Below are positions 20,701 to 32,454 of a DNA stretch of 64,000 nt, one piece after another. Within the stretch, counting starts at the first letter, position 1, and each line of letters begins with the position of its first letter. The stretch is from Lepas anatifera (lineage: Eukaryota; Arthropoda; Thecostraca; Lepadidae), in NCBI GenBank assembly GCA_034440635.1, contig JAOTON010000202.1, positions 124,001 to 188,000 on the forward strand, given 5' to 3'. The notes under the pieces are model-generated. The model did no database searches, was not told the DNA's origin, and worked only from the letters and a program-made list of their open reading frames with translations. The position numbers and the translations under genes were made by a program.

Positions 20701-22130
20701 CTATGAAGTCATAGCATAACATTCATCGTACTGTATAACGCCATTTCACTGAAACATTGGGGTCGATATCTTGACCTGTGACTTTTGACATTGACTTTGA
20801 CTTTTAAGTGGGGTCACCTCGTTATATAATCCCGATTATCCTTCGCCCCACCGGGGCCATCGCTGGACCCCCTAAGGTTTTTCCGGGATAGCAGAAAAAC
20901 GAAGAGACGCAGAACCGCGGTTGAGGGCTCTACCTCTTACTGCATCATTTTCCCACCATCCCTGAATTTTTTACCCCGGGTCACCCAAGGTCAGGTCACC
21001 AGACGAGGTCAACCAAGGTCACCTCACTTCAACTTCAGAGCTCTGTAGGAGCTACATTTCGAAGTCGATCGATCTGAAACTGCCTACAATTTATGGCCCC
21101 TCCAGGGTTTTCAAGGTGTATATCTGGATTTTTCGATTTCGTGCCCTGAGGTCAGGTCACGAGGTGACCTCTCCCATTGAAAAAGCATGGGGAAAAGCTG
21201 CCTTATGATCTAAAAGTCACAAAAGCGATTGAAAATGCTCCGCTTGATCAGAAAAGCATTCTTGGGTACCCTTTCACGGATCCCATGGGCCATATTTGCC
21301 TTTTGACCTCTTCAAGGTCATCCAAGGTCACCAGGGGTCAAAAGCAGTATTTTGACAATAACTTTTGACCTATATAAGCTAGAGCTCTGAAACAACCACC
21401 ATCGTGTTTTTCTTGTCACTGGCTTTCATTTAATATACGGCAAGGTCACTTTTTGACCTTTCGTGACCTCAGGTCATCTTAGGTCACGAGGTGACCTCTG
21501 GAGGTCAAACCACTGGAGGGAGGTCTTTACGTTTCACATAGCGGAAAAAGGACTGACAATTTCCTATCAAATGTACTTTACCAAACCTCAATAGCTCTAA
21601 TGGCATAAGAGTTATGCCCAGTTTGCTTAAGCATTGCATATTTGAGTGAAAATAGCCGATCTTGACCTAATTTGACCTCTGGAGGTCAAACCATTTACCT
21701 GAGCACTAAAACATATAAAGTAATTTCTTACTGAATTCACGCGAGCTTTCTATTGCACTTTGCAGATTTGCACTAACGCCCATATTTTCGGAGTTAGAGG
21801 GGGGCCAACGATGCCCCCCGGTGGGGCGAAGGTGGCGCTGGACCCCCGGTGGGGCGCGGGTTATATGATGTTATTACGTCGCGAATCGGTCTACATCGCG
21901 GGCGAACTGGTGCGACCGTGCGATTGGCACAGTCTCAAAATAAAGGTCGGATTTTGAAAGCCCCTAAGTCAAAAACGTTTTACTGATGTTCCGAAATGTC
22001 TTCTCTAATCGACGTGCTCATAAATGCTCTCAAATGTAGCCGAGTGAGTAGCGTTTTCCGGCTGCCAACGTTTCTCTGGCCACCTCGGAAAGAAAGATGG
22101 GACCCGGCCTCCACTGCCCGTGGTGCATAA
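20701..22130 (+). mobile_element. Right part of a second family B element (copy B2), split by A2
   Basis: Starts at an internal B sequence (CTATGAAGTCATAGC follows TTAA inside intact B copies) and continues to the B right end near 22130. Its left half is missing, which suggests B1 inserted at the internal TTAA and the left part was later lost. Family A copy A2 interrupts it at 20840-21860. Confidence 0.6.
20840..21860 (+). mobile_element. TTAA-type element family A (copy A2), at a TTAT site
   Basis: A 1.02-kb copy of the family seen at 12833 and 25484: CGCCCCACCGGGG ends, the pentamer GGTCA or its complement dozens of times, no ORF. It lies inside a B element and is flanked by TTAT (20836-20839 and 21861-21864) instead of TTAA. 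The intact B site reads GGTTATATGG there. Its terminal bases are more decayed than those of A1 and A3. Confidence 0.8.
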
Positions 22131-22523
22131 ACCCTACTGTGATGTTTGTTTTTGTGACCATACCGCTTTCTTTGACTTAGATTAGAAAGTGAGGGTTTCA
22201 TGCAGCAATGTATGCTCCCCAAAACTGTTTCAAACTGTTTTGAATTTTAAAAACAAGTTTGGGTAATGCTAAAACGGGAAAAGACTAGATTTCTTTTGGA
22301 TCATTTGGGCCTTCGACATTTTCAGCGAGAGTGCCCACGATAAAAATTATTTTATGCAAAGTGATGTACGATGTACACCACTATATAACACCACAGGGGC
22401 CTAGCCAGGATTTCGCTCAAGAGGGAGGGCGGTGCCGAAAATAGCTCGTGCGATAGCGCCAAAAGGGCCCCAACAAATTTCGATGAGCAAAAACACGTTG
22501 AGCGCAGTTTTTGCGCACCTAGC
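22131..22523. other. Unassigned sequence between B2 and C1
   Basis: AT-rich sequence with no gene. GGGGCCTAGCCAGGATTTCG near 22395 resembles end sequences of decayed hAT-type repeats, but no partner end was found. Confidence 0.3.
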
Positions 22524-22527
22524 TTAA

Positions 22528-23367
22528 CACGCGCATTGATGGGAGGCAGGCACCCGCCTCCTCGGGTTTTTCGGAAACAGCATAAAAATGGCGGCGCGTA
22601 GCGCCGCCGTACTTACCATGCCTTTTCTATCATCATTTTTACAACTTCTGTGAAAATGTGAAGGTTAGGTCATTTCAGGTCAGGTCACCAGTGCAGGTCA
22701 AGTGACCTGACCTAAAAAAAAGTTTAAGATAGCATAAGTCAGAACAGGGTCGCCTTGTCGGATTGAAACTTATATCACATAATGAGCCCACAGAGTTATC
22801 TAAAATATGGTCCGATATTTTTGATATCGATGACCTAAGGTCAGGTACGAGCCATGACCTCTCCATTGAAAATACATGGGAAAAATGTTTTTGACTGAAT
22901 AACTCAGTAACGGATGGTGATAGAGCGTTTATTTTAGCTGCATTAATTTTCCTTGTCTTTGCGGTTCTAATAATAAGCATTTTACATAACTAGACCTTGA
23001 ACTAGCCTCAGGTCAGGCCAACTCCTTGATTTGACCTAGCAAGGTCAAATTATATATCATTCGATTCGGCTTGCTGCGAGAATTCATATGGTTTAAGTCG
23101 TTTTGCTCTATCTTTACTTGTTCAGATGTAATGACCGCAAACCTTCATTTACATGTTATCCCTATGACGGCATGTTTTGACCTCTTGTGACCTTAAATGT
23201 GAACTGACAAAAAAAGGTTTGAATATTGTCGATGGAGAAGTGGATGGGCTACCCAACGCCGTTTACCATTTTTTGCTACCTACCGTGGTTCTTGAGATCT
23301 TAGGAGGGGGTGGGTAACCCCCCCCGTCAAAGCGAAGGTGGCTCAGACCCCGTCAATGCGCGTCATT
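22528..23367 (+). mobile_element. TTAA element family C (copy C1)
   Basis: About 840 bases bounded by TTAA at 22524 and a TTAA at 23368-23371 shared with C2. The left end reads CACGCGCATTGA followed by a GGGTACCCGCC-type palindrome and a GGCGGCGCGTAGCGCCGCC palindrome. The right end reads GTCAATGCGCG, the inverse. The interior has many GGTCA/TGACC words. No ORF. Confidence 0.82.
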
Positions 23368-23371
23368 TTAA

Positions 23372-24212
23372 CACGCGCATTGACGGGGGCGGGTACCCGC
23401 CCCCCTCGGGTTTTTCGGAGATCGCAGAAAAACGGCGGCGCGTAGCGCCGCCGTACTTGGTATACCTTTTCCCTCATCATTTTTACAACTTCTGTGAAAA
23501 TTTTAAGGTTAGGTCATCTCAGGTCAGGTCACCAGTACAGGTCAAGTGACCCGACCTAAAAAAAAGTTTAAGATAGCATAAGTCGGAGCAGGGTGAGCTT
23601 ATCTGATTGAAACTCATATCACATAATGGCCCCACCGAGTTCTCTAACATATGTTCCGGTATTTTTGATATCGATGACCTAAGGTCAGGTACGAGGCATG
23701 ACCTCTCCATTGGAAATACATGGGAAAATTGGTTTTTACGGAATAACTCAGTAACGGATGGTGATAGAACATTTATTTTAGCTGCATTAGACTCGCCTGG
23801 GCTTTGCGGTTCTAATGATATCCATTTTATATAATTTGACCCTGACCTGACCTCAGGTCAGGTCAAATTCTTGTTTTGACCTAGCAAGGTCAAATTATAT
23901 ATCATTCGATTCGGCTTGCTAAGACGATTCATATAGTTTAAGTCGTTTTGCTCTATTTTTACTTGTTCAGATGTAATGCCCGAAAAACTGAATTTTACAT
24001 GTTATCCCTATGACGGGCATGTTTTGACCTCTCGTGACCTTAAATGTGACCTGACAAAAAAATGGTTCAAATGTTTTCGATGGAGAAGTGGATGGGCAGC
24101 CCAACGCCGTTTACCGTTTTTTGCTACCTACCGTGGTTCTCGAGATCTTAGGGGGGCGGGTACCCGCCCCCCGTCAATGCGAAGGTGGCTCAGACCCCCG
24201 TCAATGCGCGTG
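23372..24212 (+). mobile_element. TTAA element family C (copy C2)
   Basis: Second copy in the same orientation as C1, directly abutting it and sharing the TTAA at 23368-23371; closing TTAA at 24213-24216. Well matched to C1 along its whole length, including the GGCGGCGCGTAGCGCCGCC palindrome and the ATCGATGACCTAAGGTCAGG interior. Confidence 0.85.
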
Positions 24213-24285
24213 TTAAATCAGAACATCCCTAAAATATATCAACTGCGCCATGGCAAGCCATTTGTGTACGAATCACATTGCTTAA

Positions 24286-25125
24286 CACGCGCATTGACGG
24301 GGATCTGAGCCACTTTCGCTTTGACGAGGAGGTGCGGGTACCCGCCCCCCCCTAATATCTTGAGAACCACGGTAGGTAGCGAAAAACGGTAAAGGGTGTT
24401 GGGTAGCCCATCCACTTCGCCATCAAAAATATTTAAACCATTTTTTTCAGGTCACATTTAAGGTCACGAGAGTTCAAAACATGCTGTCATAGGGATAACA
24501 TGTAAATTCAGTTTTTCGGCCATTATATCTGAATTAGTAAAGACAGAGAAAAACTACTTGAACCGTATGAATTCTCGCAGCAAGCCGAATCGAGTGATAT
24601 ATATTTTGATCTTGCCAGGTCAAATCAATGATTTGACCTGACCTGAGGTCAGCTCAGGGTCAAATTATATAAAATGCATATCATTAGAACCGCAAAGACA
24701 AGGCGAGTTAATGCAGCTAAATAAACGCTCCATCACTATCTGTTACCGAGTTATTCAGTAAAAAACATTTTCCCATGTATTTCCAATGGAGAGGTCATAC
24801 CTCGTACCTGACCTTAGGTCATCGATATCAAAAATACCGGAACATATTTTAGAGAACTCGGTGGGGCTATTATGTGATATGAGTTTCAATCGGATAAGCT
24901 TACCCTGTTCCGACTTACGCTATCTTAAACTTTTTTGAGGTCAGGCAACTTGACCTGTACTGATGACCTTACTTGAGATAACCTACCCTTAAAATTTTGA
25001 TAAAAGTTGTAAAAATGATGAGGAAAAAGGTATGCCAAGTACGGTGGCGCTACGCGCCGCCGTTTTTTTCTATCTCCGAAAAACCCGAGGGGGGGCGGGT
25101 ACCCGCCCCTCCGTCAACGCGCGTG
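24286..25125 (-). mobile_element. TTAA element family C (copy C3, inverted)
   Basis: Third copy, inverted relative to C1 and C2 and separated from C2 by only ~65 bases. TTAA at 24282-24285 and 25126-25129. Non-coding. Confidence 0.85.
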
Positions 25126-25129
25126 TTAA

Positions 25130-25479
25130 GAAACAATCTCATGCTCGGAAAAGGGCCTGAAGTATTTCTTTCTCTTCGGGAGAAACTTCTCTCAAAGTTA
25201 GATATATTTCGGAATGCACACCGAGGAGCATGATTGTGCGTAAACAAGTTATACATTGACCTATTTCCTCAAATCCCGGATGCATAGTAAAGCAAAAGTA
25301 CTGTGACTATTCTGAAGTTCAGTGCATTTAGAAATTTGAGGGCTCAGCTTACACCATGATCAATAACTCCTCCATTCAGTAAATTTCGGCAAGATTGTGA
25401 GGCAGGGCTGTGATCGAATTATAATCACTAAGTATGCTTCTGTTATATTATGCTTACAGGACTCGAGGAGATAAGCCAA
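25130..25479. other. Unassigned spacer between C3 and A3
   Basis: About 350 AT-rich bases with no gene, repeat or RNA motif that I recognise. Confidence 0.3.
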
Positions 25480-25483
25480 TTAA

Positions 25484-26507
25484 CCCTCGCCCCACCGGGG
25501 GCCATCGATGGCCCCCTAAGGTTTTTCCGGGATAGCAGAAAAACGCCGAGGCGCAGCACCGCGGTTGAGGGCTCTACCTCTCACTGCATCATTTTCCCAT
25601 CATCCCTGAAATTTTTTACCCCGGGTCACCCAAGGTCAGGTCACCAGACGAGGTCAACCAAGGTCACCTCACTTCACCTTTAGAGCTCTGTAAGAGCTAC
25701 ATTTCGAAGTCGATCAATTTGAAACTTCGTACACTTCATGACCCCTCCAGGGTCTACAAGGTGTATATCCGGGATTTTTTCGATTTCGTGCCCTGAGGTC
25801 AGGTCACGAGGCGACCTCTCCCATTGGAAAAGCATGGGGAAAAGCTATTTCATGATATAAAAGCCACAAAAATGATTGCAAATACTCAGACTGCTCAGAA
25901 CATTGTTTTTGGACACCCTTTCACGGATACCAGGGGTCATATTTGCCCTTTGACTTTTCCAAGGTCATGCAAGGTCACCAGAGGTCAAAAACAGTATTTT
26001 GACAATAACTTTTGACCTAATTGCACTAGAGCGCTGAAACAAACACCATCGTGTTTGTCTTGTCACTGGCTTTCATTTGATATACGGCAAGGTCACTTTT
26101 TGACCTTTCGTGACCTCAGGTCATATTAGGTCACGAGGTGACCTCTGGCGGTCAAACCACTGGCGGGAGGTCTTTACGTTCCACATAGCGGAAAAAGTAC
26201 TGGCAATTTGCTATCAAATGTACTTTACCAGGCCTCAATAGCTCTAATGACATAAGAGTTATGCCCAGTTGACTTAATCATTGCATATTTGAGTGAAAAT
26301 AGCCGATCTTGACCTAATTTGGCCTCTGGAGGTCAAACCATTGACCTGAGCACTAAAACATGCGAAGTAATTTCTTACTGAATTTACGCGAGCTTTCTAT
26401 TGCACTTTGCAGATTTGCGCTAACGCCCATATTTTCGGAGTTAGAGGGGGCCATCGATGGCCCCCCGGTGGGGCGAAGGTGGCGCCGGACCCCCGGTGGG
26501 GCGCGGG
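25484..26507 (+). mobile_element. TTAA element family A (copy A3)
   Basis: The cleanest family A copy: TTAA at 25480-25483 and 26508-26511, ends CCCTCGCCCCACCGGGGG and its inverse with a G/T change, CCATCGATGG palindromes near both ends, and GGTCA/TGACC words throughout. It is a close reverse-complement match to A1 inside ORF2 copy 2. Confidence 0.88.
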
Positions 26508-26915
26508 TTAACAACTTATGTCCGATGTCTGGCGCCGGCCGTCTTTGGTTACAACTTAAGTGTTTTACCTCCAGCGGCAGCTAATCGCGCAAAGCGCACG
26601 CTCACGTCACTTTCCCCCTTAACGACCTTGGCCTCAGTTGGATGGCCCTCGGACATCCGCAGACCTCTGACAACCTTGTGTTTGATGACCTGTACGCAGC
26701 AGTAATACACCATGGCAGACACCAGGATACATGGATAGTACACCGTGGGTCTTCAGAACGCTCCGAATCTGCTTACGAAGTGTCCAGCCGCCAAAGGGTG
26801 TCCCGCCTCCTTTGATAGTGAGGTTTACGGTCCATTTATGGGTCCAACTGGTTTCAAAAATTCCTATAGTTACATATATTCTTCTGATAGCACAGAAACA
26901 CCTGCTGGCTGTGAA

Positions 26916-28290
26916 GGGCCCTGCTGACGATATAGAGTCCTACGGATAACAGTCGGTCCTACTGGTTCAAAGGCTCCTCTGTTAACGAGGGCCTCGATAG
27001 AGCGAGCCCTGCAGATTAAAAACGCCCCTACTTGTCACAATCACCTTCTCACTGAAGGAGGGCTCAGTTGCTCAGACAGCGCCCTGCTGGCTATATCTGG
27101 CATTGCGAGCCGCAGTGGGCCCTGCTAACCAAAGAGCCCTTCCGGCCATAGTGGTTTTATCGGTTGAAGAGAGCCCAGCTGACCAGAGCGGGTCCTTCTG
27201 TCGACAAAGGAGCCTGGAGGCCACTGTGATTTAGAGGGCCCTCTTTTTTAGAGAGTTCTGATGGTCAAAAGATTCCGCTTGTCATAAAATGGAGGACTGG
27301 AGAGAGCTTGCAAGTGCCCTATGTAACGTGAAATTCCACGGCGGGATACAGAGAAAAGTGCTACTGGGCAGTGCGTTCTCCAGGGGGCCGCCGCCCAAAC
27401 AGCCTCTCTTTGGCTAAGCCTCTGTAGGGGGCCCAGCTGACCAGAGAGGGTCCTGATGAGGATAGAGCCCTGCAGAGAACAGTTGGTCCCACTAGTTTAA
27501 AGGCTGTTGTAATTAAAGAGGGTCCTGAGGGTCCTGTCAGCCAAAGCGGGCGCTGTGGGAAAGAGATCCCTACTGGCCTCAATGGTCTTTTCACTAAAAG
27601 AGGACCCAGCTGGTCATATAGGGACCTGACGGTCATTTTAGCCACAGTGGGCACTGCTAGCCATAATGACTTTATCGGTTAAAGAGGGCCCGCCTAACCA
27701 GACAGGGCCATTCTGTCGAGAAAAAGCCCTGGGGACCACCTCAGCGGTTCAGAGGAACCTGTTTTTTACAGGGTTCCGATGGTCAAAAGGGCCTTGCTTG
27801 TCGCTGAATGGGGTGCTGTAGACAGCTTGAGAGGACTCTGTCTGTCATGAAGTTCCACTTCGGGCCGCAGAGTATGGTGCGGTGGGGGCAGCGCGCCCTC
27901 GAGGGGGTCCTCCGGGCTCTCATGGGAGTCACTGTACCAGCCGCTTCTGCTTGGTACCGCCTCTGTAGACTCTATACCGCGTGACTTACACCATCTGCGC
28001 AACGCCTGCAAAAGGGAGGTGAGTCATCCAAAACTGCATACACATGCTAAATTACTTTGGTGACTGCTTGTCAGATATTAGGGGTGACCCGGGCGAACCA
28101 GTAGCCAATACATTAAATAATTACAATAGCTTGTCGTAGCCTTGTAAAATGAGTCTGGTCGCGTTAAACCACATTTCTCTTTGCGTTGGCGGTTCCTAAG
28201 CCATCTGTACCCAGCTGACCAGAGAAGGCCCTGCTGACCACAGAGGGCCCTGTAGAGAGCAGTCGGTACTACTAGTTCAGAGACTTTTAT
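26916..28290 (+). repeat. ~535-bp tandem repeat (2+ units) built from GGGCCC/CAGCTGACCAGAG words
   Basis: Aligned unit starts are near 26916, 27448 and 28228 (GGCCCTGCTGAC/GGTCCTGATGAG, then AACAGTCGGTCC/AACAGTTGGTCC). The first two units match along ~535 bases with much substitution. The third is short and stops at TTAA 28293. A 225-bp segment shared with element K sits between units 2 and 3. Short internal words (GAGGGCCC, CCAGCTGACCAGAG) recur within units. Overlapping ORFs on the minus strand are by-products of the GC content. Confidence 0.6.
27981..28205 (+). repeat. 225-bp segment duplicated inside element K (outer copy)
   Basis: Almost identical to 29177-29400. Both contain GTGACTTACACC, then GGGAG followed by GTGAGT, a consensus splice donor (28019 and 29215), then intron-like AT-rich sequence ending TTCCTAAGCCATC. 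The outer copy interrupts the tandem repeat. Confidence 0.75.
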
Positions 28291-30342
28291 AGTTAAACAC
28301 TCGCATTGATGGGGGGGGTACCCGCCCCCTCGGGCTTTTTAGAGATAGCATAAAAATGGCGGTGCATAGCGCTGCCGTACTTGGCATGCCTTTTCTCTAA
28401 TCATTTTTTACAACGTTTGTCAAATTGTTAAGGTAGGTCATCTCAGGTCAGGTCACCTGTACAGGTCAAGTGGCCTGACCTAAAAAAAAGTTTAAAATAG
28501 CATAAGTCAGTACAGGGTGAACTTATCCGATTGAAACTCATATCACATAATACACGGAGAGAAATTTTCAAACCCCCGCCATATGTATATTCCGGAATCA
28601 CGAAGTTAAAAGGAACAATTCGATTCTAAGACCCCGAAATATGATCTCAAAAGAAGCTATGTGATGTATTTGTACGCTCTTGCGTAATTCAATAAGCGCT
28701 CAACAGTGGTGAAATAACTCTGTAGGTATAATTTTGCTCCTTTTCATTTTACCTAGAGTATCTCGATGCTCCTTTTGGCGTTGAATAGCACCAATCCTAA
28801 AACTGACACCAGCCGTTGCATAGGATGACTCCATTCGTTTCCGGTGCGTTGCGTTTTTAGACACGATTATGTAGAGTCAGAATATACTATGATCAACTGA
28901 AAACCCATGTGACTTAAAATGACAATGTCAAAGCGTAAATAAACCGACAGATTAAATCTACGCCAGGAGAGCCTGCAAGACGGATTAACTGACGCCATGT
29001 GCTGGGGTCATTTGAGGGTATTTGAATGAGAAGATCCCGGAAGTGCTGGCGCGTGCATTTCAATTTTCCAGTTCAGTTGTGCTTCACTTCTCGACGCGGC
29101 AGTACGCAGGAAATCGGTCTTCTTGGCGTTTGAAGTGCGTTTTAATGGTGCAGAAGGGAACGTCTTTTATTAGGCAGTGACTTACACCGTCTGCGCAACG
29201 CCTGCAAAAGGGAGGTGAGTCATCCAAAACTGCATACACATGCTAAATTTCTTTGGTGACTGCTTGTCAGATATTAGGGGTGACCCGGACGAACCAGTAG
29301 CCATACATTAAATAATTACAATAGCTTGTCGTAGCATTGTAAAATGAGTCTGGTCGCGTTAAACCACATTTCTCTTTGTGTTGGCGGTTCCTAAGCCATC
29401 GACAAAATGCGTTGGCGGATTCAGAAATAAAGTGGGGGGGGCTAAGCAACCTTTTGGGCAGAATCGGTAAAAATTGGGAAAACATAGTTTTTAAAAGAAA
29501 ATGGTTAGAACCCGGTACTTAGGGGGCGGGGAGAGCGCAAATGCAAATTTAGACTTTGGGAGCCACGGTCCCATTGCCCCCTGGATCCACCAGTGATGAT
29601 ATTGAGTAGCATATACGTTTGATATACTCTTCAGATTAGCTGTCAAAATAGAGGATAAACAGGAAGTGCTAGTTTGCCTAACATCTGTGCTTGCTGCACC
29701 TCCCTTTTGTTCTATTGTCAGTCTTCAACTTGCTCCTGGCAAAAAACCTTTCCATACTGGGACCAAAAACTCCGAGTTGAGCTCCCCGTTGTCTCCGGAC
29801 CGACCGGTCTTAAATTTTTCGGTTTACTCCCAATTGGGCTGAGATCAGAAAAGTTTCAGGCAAAAAGTGGGGGTCTGGCCCCTTCTTTTCTGACGGGCTT
29901 GGCCCACTCCGTCCCAGGTCATCACCAGACCAGGGTCCGTGTGGCTACGCCCCTGCGTGCTTCAATGGGCAGCCGCCGAACGTCAATTGATGGCTGACAG
30001 CATAGGCACAAGAAATTTGTCAAGTTGTGGGGGGGGCAAACTGGTATCTGGCCTCTCTCTCTCTCTCTCTCTCCAAGCAGCATGGCGTACCCGCGTTAAG
30101 GTGTGAAAATAATGTGCTCCAGCCGGGTTAAGTTTTTACCTTTTGAATATTCTCTGAGTAGAAGTATTTCTATTGGCCAAATCATATATATCGTTTTATT
30201 GGCCAAATCATATATATCGACCTATTAATTTTGTATTTTTTGCTTGACCTCTGCTTATATTAAAACTCACTGCAAGTATTTCAAACTGTGACAAGTGTTC
30301 TAGTTATGCAACGCGATCGTAACACCTGCTTTTGTTCTACAG

Positions 30343-30813
30343 ACTGCTCCAATGTTTTTAGGGAAAGGTGATGGATGGATTTTTGTCCTCTCCTACAGAA
30401 ACTCCTGTAGGAAACTGCGGGTTAAGAGTGGAATGTCACTGTGGCCGGAAATTGCAGAGCGTATCCCGGACCTGCGCGGAAAACAGTTCGAAATCAGATA
30501 TTTTGACAGCGAGCTAAACCACTACATCGACGTAGAACACAACCACGAGTGCAGCGTTCCATCAGGAACCAAGATACTTGTACCGGAGACCTCAGTTAGG
30601 CCAAATGCCATGACCCCGATAGAAGAGGCACTCTCCGAGCATTCATGTATCTCGACTGACATCATGAATGTCACAGATCTGGATGATTGGAACAGAACTG
30701 AGATTTTATCTCCAAGGGACGGTTGCGCGCCGTCGACGTGCCCTCAACAGACAGTGAATGTCCACCCGATGTATCTTCAATTGGTAGGGTGCTCCCAGCC
30801 CCCGCAGCCTACG
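30343..30813 (+). CDS. Exon-like segment encoding a PB1-like domain, inside element K
   Basis: An open stretch of 157 codons with splice signals on both sides: acceptor TTGTTCTACAG (ends 30342) and donor ACG/GTGAGTA (30814). Both ends fall between codons. The first ~75 residues look like a PB1 (ubiquitin-like) domain: a basic first strand with RKLRV, a helix LWPEIAERIPDL, then FEIRYFDSELNHYIDVEHNHE, which fits the acidic OPCA loop pattern. The rest is Ser/Pro-rich without a motif I know. PB1 domains mediate protein-protein pairing. A candidate upstream exon ends at the donor 29215. No downstream exon was recognised. It may be captured host DNA or a transposon gene. Confidence 0.5.
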
Positions 30814-31558
30814 GTGAGTACCCCCAGTCGGGGTACTTACAGCCGGGAGTGGCCCCCGAGCTAGCTGTCCCCATTATGGGGTACAATTGTTCCTTCGATC
30901 TCCGTTGGGGTAGGAAGCGATATTGGCCAAGTACCACAATGATCTCAGATATCGTTGATAAATAGATAATTACTAATGTGATATTTTGTTTCACCCCATC
31001 GCTAAGCAGCCCAGGCTGGGATGCGCTGGTGATATTCAACGTTGCCAGTATTTCGCATCGAATGTTATTATCTTCATAGCCAGTTGGCTTAAGGATTTTT
31101 CACTGTCACCTCCAATACTTTTGGTTAATCGTAACTGTTGAACGCTGTGCTTTGATGTCCAGGACATCAGTCTAGATGCAATAAGTGGTTTTGTGTGATT
31201 TAGCCACTCTTTAGGGCCAAAGAAACGCTGAGTGTCAAGACCGTTGAAGCAGCAATTTTGTGAAATACATGTTCTTAAGGCAGATTATTCTCTTGGAATA
31301 GGTGGAATTTAGGGAGAAATACACTAGATATTTTGCATTGATACAACTATCAATAACCTGATCATAAAATGGCCTACAACGCTGGTGGATGTATAATTCA
31401 GATCCATCCCAAAACACCGTGAACAGTGCTTGAATGCAGAAAATTACACATTGGCTAGTTCAGAAATTGTCCTGTAAAATCATTTTCATCTCAATGAAGG
31501 ACATTGACTTTGATTACCATTGAAAAATACCAGAGTATAATTTCGCCTTACTACTATG

Positions 31559-31592
31559 AGAGTAATACTACTCATTGGAGTAGTATTACTCT
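31559..31592. repeat. Perfect 15-bp hairpin (AGAGTAATACTACTC) in element K
   Basis: Arms at 31559-31573 and 31578-31592 are exact inverse complements with a 4-base loop (ATTG). It lies 395 bases from the right end of K and might be a subterminal protein site. Confidence 0.7.
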
Positions 31593-32454
31593 TTAGGTTG
31601 AGTTTAATATCCCCGTGTTATCTTATCCCCCCGATGAAAAATTCAGCCCCACAGGAAGGTAATGTGAAAATAAACTTACTCTGTGTGCAAAGAATAATTA
31701 GGAATTAAACTAACACAGCCGGTAGGCATTTACACCCCATCTTCTTTAATGACTCCAAGGAGGCGTACAATAATCGTGGCAAAAGAACATAATAACACTT
31801 GGGGGTAATAATATTCTGAGCAGGAATCAGAATGCACTTTTATCTAGCGTCAAATAATTATTGACGCAGACAAGAATAAAATGATGATTGACTCCATGGT
31901 CTTACACCCCCTGTTAACTCCAGAAATGGATGGCGTTGTAGGCACGTTCTCAAATTACACATCTGGAGTTACTTTTTCTCTCCGTGTGGGCCCACCGAAT
32001 TATCTAAAGCTTGTTCTGATATTTTTATATCGACGACCTTAAGTCAGGTACGAGTCATGACCTCTCCATTGGAAATACACGGGAAAATGGTTTTAACTGA
32101 ATAACTTGGTAATGGACGGTGATACAGCGCTTACTCCACTGTGCGTGTTTAACTGGTTAGGAATCATTTGGGAAAAGCCGAGGGGGTCTGATCGGATCCC
32201 GGGCGCTGCCGGGTTAAGACACCCGCTCGGCCGTGCTGGCTCACGATTGGCGCAAAAACGCATATACGCAAAAACATGTAGGTTTTTTAGACGTCGCTTG
32301 CACGGTTGGTTCCCGACTGTGCGCTGCCGCCCAGGGAATTACCTGCAGCCGCCGCTCAAAGAATACAAATTGATCCGCAGAGCTATTTCCGCCCGGCCCG
32401 GGCATAAGCTATTCCAAACGTGTTGCCCTATGGAAACATTCGAATACACTTGAC

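Larger units (their letters stand above)
28552..31987 (+). mobile_element. 3.4-kb TIR element K carrying a PB1-like exon
   Basis: Bounded by perfect 13-bp inverted ends (ACACGGAGAGAAA). Removing it restores the family C sequence CATAAT/GGGCCCACC, so the borders are exact. No target duplication is visible, unless a short one is hidden. The interior holds the 225-bp duplicated segment with a splice donor (29215), a phase 0 exon at 30343-30813 and a 15-bp hairpin at 31559-31592. No transposase motif was found, so it is probably non-autonomous or uses a family I do not know. Confidence 0.72.
28297..32150 (+). mobile_element. TTAA element family C (copy C4) split by element K
   Basis: The left part (28297-28551) starts after TTAA 28293-28296 with the family C end and the palindrome GGCGGTGCATAGCGCTGCC. 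The right part (31988-32150) resumes exactly where C1 and C2 continue (GGCCCACCGAATTATC). The far right end (GTGCGTGTTTAA) resembles family B more than C, so it may be chimeric. Confidence 0.75.

Noticed and set aside
22524..25129. CRISPR-like or regulatory array suggested by spaced GGTCA repeats
   Set aside because: The repeats are short, irregular, occur in both orientations and lie inside complete TTAA elements; the genome is eukaryotic.
27361..28011. Minus-strand ORFs across the GC-rich tandem repeat
   Set aside because: They follow the repeat units, show no motif and are not conserved between units.
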